From Sphingomonas aquatilis (GTDB lineage Bacteria; Pseudomonadota; Alphaproteobacteria; Sphingomonadales; Sphingomonadaceae): DNA of 64,000 bases. Shown one piece after another: positions 63,577-64,000 of the stretch. The notes under the pieces are model-generated. The model had not been told where the DNA came from and did no database searches. It worked only from the letters and a program-made list of their open reading frames with translations. The position numbers and the translations under genes are program-made. Location of the stretch: assembly GCF_014196115.1 (NCBI RefSeq), contig NZ_JACIDB010000005.1, positions 62,001-126,000 on the forward strand, read 5' to 3'. How positions within the stretch are numbered: position 1 is the stretch's first letter; each line of letters begins with the position of its first letter.

Positions 63577-64000
63577 GTGATCCAGGCCATAGCCTTTTAT
63601 CTCTTCGCGATCGTCGTGATCGGGTCGGGTGCGATGACGATCTCGTCGCGCAACCCGGTGCATTCGGTCATGTGGCTGATCCTCGCCTTCTTCAACGCGG
63701 CGGGGCTGATGGTGCTCGTCGGCGCTGAATTCATCGCGATGCTGCTCGTCATCGTCTACGTCGGCGCGGTCGCGGTGCTGTTCCTGTTCGTCGTCATGAT
63801 GCTCGACATCGAGGTCGCGCAGCTGCGCGCCGGGTTCGCCCGCTATGCGGCGCTGGGCCTGGCGCTGGCGGTGGCGCTTGCCGCCGAGATCCTGATCGGT
63901 ATCGGTGCGTGGAGCGCCGGCGGCCTGAAGATCAGCCAGCGCATCGCGCCGATCGACGGCACCGTGCCGAACATCCAGGCGATGGGGCAGCTGCTCTACA
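63577..64000 (+). CDS. nuoJ: NADH-quinone oxidoreductase subunit J (cut by window edge)
   Basis: Membrane subunit J. Read from GTG 63577 the protein begins MIQAIAFYLFAIVVIGSG and contains SSRNPVHSVMWLILAFFNAAG and VGAEFIAMLLVIVYVGAVAV, both hallmarks of NuoJ. About 141 residues are visible; the C-terminal part lies beyond the window. The 43-bp gap after nuoI is the first in the operon since nuoA; GAGGGGG lies in it. Confidence 0.93.
   Translation, partial: MIQAIAFYLFAIVVIGSGAMTISSRNPVHSVMWLILAFFNAAGLMVLVGAEFIAMLLVIVYVGAVAVLFLFVVMMLDIEVAQLRAGFARYAALGLALAVALAAEILIGIGAWSAGGLKISQRIAPIDGTVPNIQAMGQLLY

Overview
This window looks like chromosomal DNA of a sphingomonad (order Sphingomonadales, Sphingomonas-like alphaproteobacterium). 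The pointers are very high GC, dense operons joined by ATGA/GTGA/TGATG start-stop overlaps, encoded tRNA CCA ends, a zapA-6S RNA-5-FCL block, and proteobacterial nuo and ccm gene orders. The organism assignment is inference from gene content and style; no rRNA or other definitive marker is present. I see no phage, insertion sequence, CRISPR array or recognisable defence island.

Layout. 1-7.4 kb: type II secretion operon gspE(partial)-F-G-H-I-J-K-L-M-N. 7.46 kb: tRNA-His, then a leucine/phenylalanine-type dehydrogenase with a strong palindrome upstream. 8.8-13.6 kb: System I cytochrome c maturation genes ccmC-D-E-F-G-H-I. 13.6-19 kb: phospholipase D family protein, divergent Crp/Fnr regulator, EF-hand protein plus OmpR-type two-component system, and a small glycine-zipper protein. 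19.2-21.3 kb: thioesterase and MFS exporter. 21.4-41.8 kb: a large acyl-CoA catabolism region with five acyl-CoA dehydrogenases (two adjacent pairs and one single), a double-domain TetR regulator, Zn alcohol dehydrogenase, aminoglycoside-phosphotransferase-like kinase, two SDRs, TesB, amidase, FadB/J-like bifunctional enzyme, serine hydrolase and acyl-CoA synthetase. 41.9-45 kb: AI-2E family permease, two identical tRNA-Asp genes, a DUF2842-like protein, 5-formyl-THF cyclo-ligase, 6S RNA, zapA and a small coiled-coil protein. 45.2-50.9 kb: glycolysis cluster gap-(MOSC)-pgk-(tlpA-like)-(RHH/MazF-like toxin-antitoxin)-fba-thiE. 51-54.4 kb: L,D-transpeptidase, M23 peptidase, efp, suhB-like phosphatase. 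54.6 kb to the end: respiratory complex I operon nuoA-B-C-D-(NTF2-like)-E-F-G-H-(34-residue ORF)-I-J(partial).

How the genes work together. The Gsp proteins form one secretion machine. CcmC-CcmI deliver haem to apocytochromes c in the periplasm, and the Nuo subunits form the NADH dehydrogenase that feeds the respiratory chain. The 21-42 kb region can activate acids to CoA thioesters, dehydrogenate, hydrate and oxidise them. The kinase plus an ACAD11-like dehydrogenase suggests, by analogy with LvaA/LvaC and ACAD10/11, that 4-hydroxyacyl-CoA intermediates may be handled. Several families of structured intergenic repeats are scattered between genes, and one copy sits at the 5' end of gspJ.

Most of the window is ordinary core genome. 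The most interesting candidates are the kinase/ACAD cluster, the translationally coupled 34-residue ORF and the NTF2-like gene inside the nuo operon, the repeat at the start of gspJ, the double TetR regulator with a nearby palindrome, and the hairpin in front of gap.
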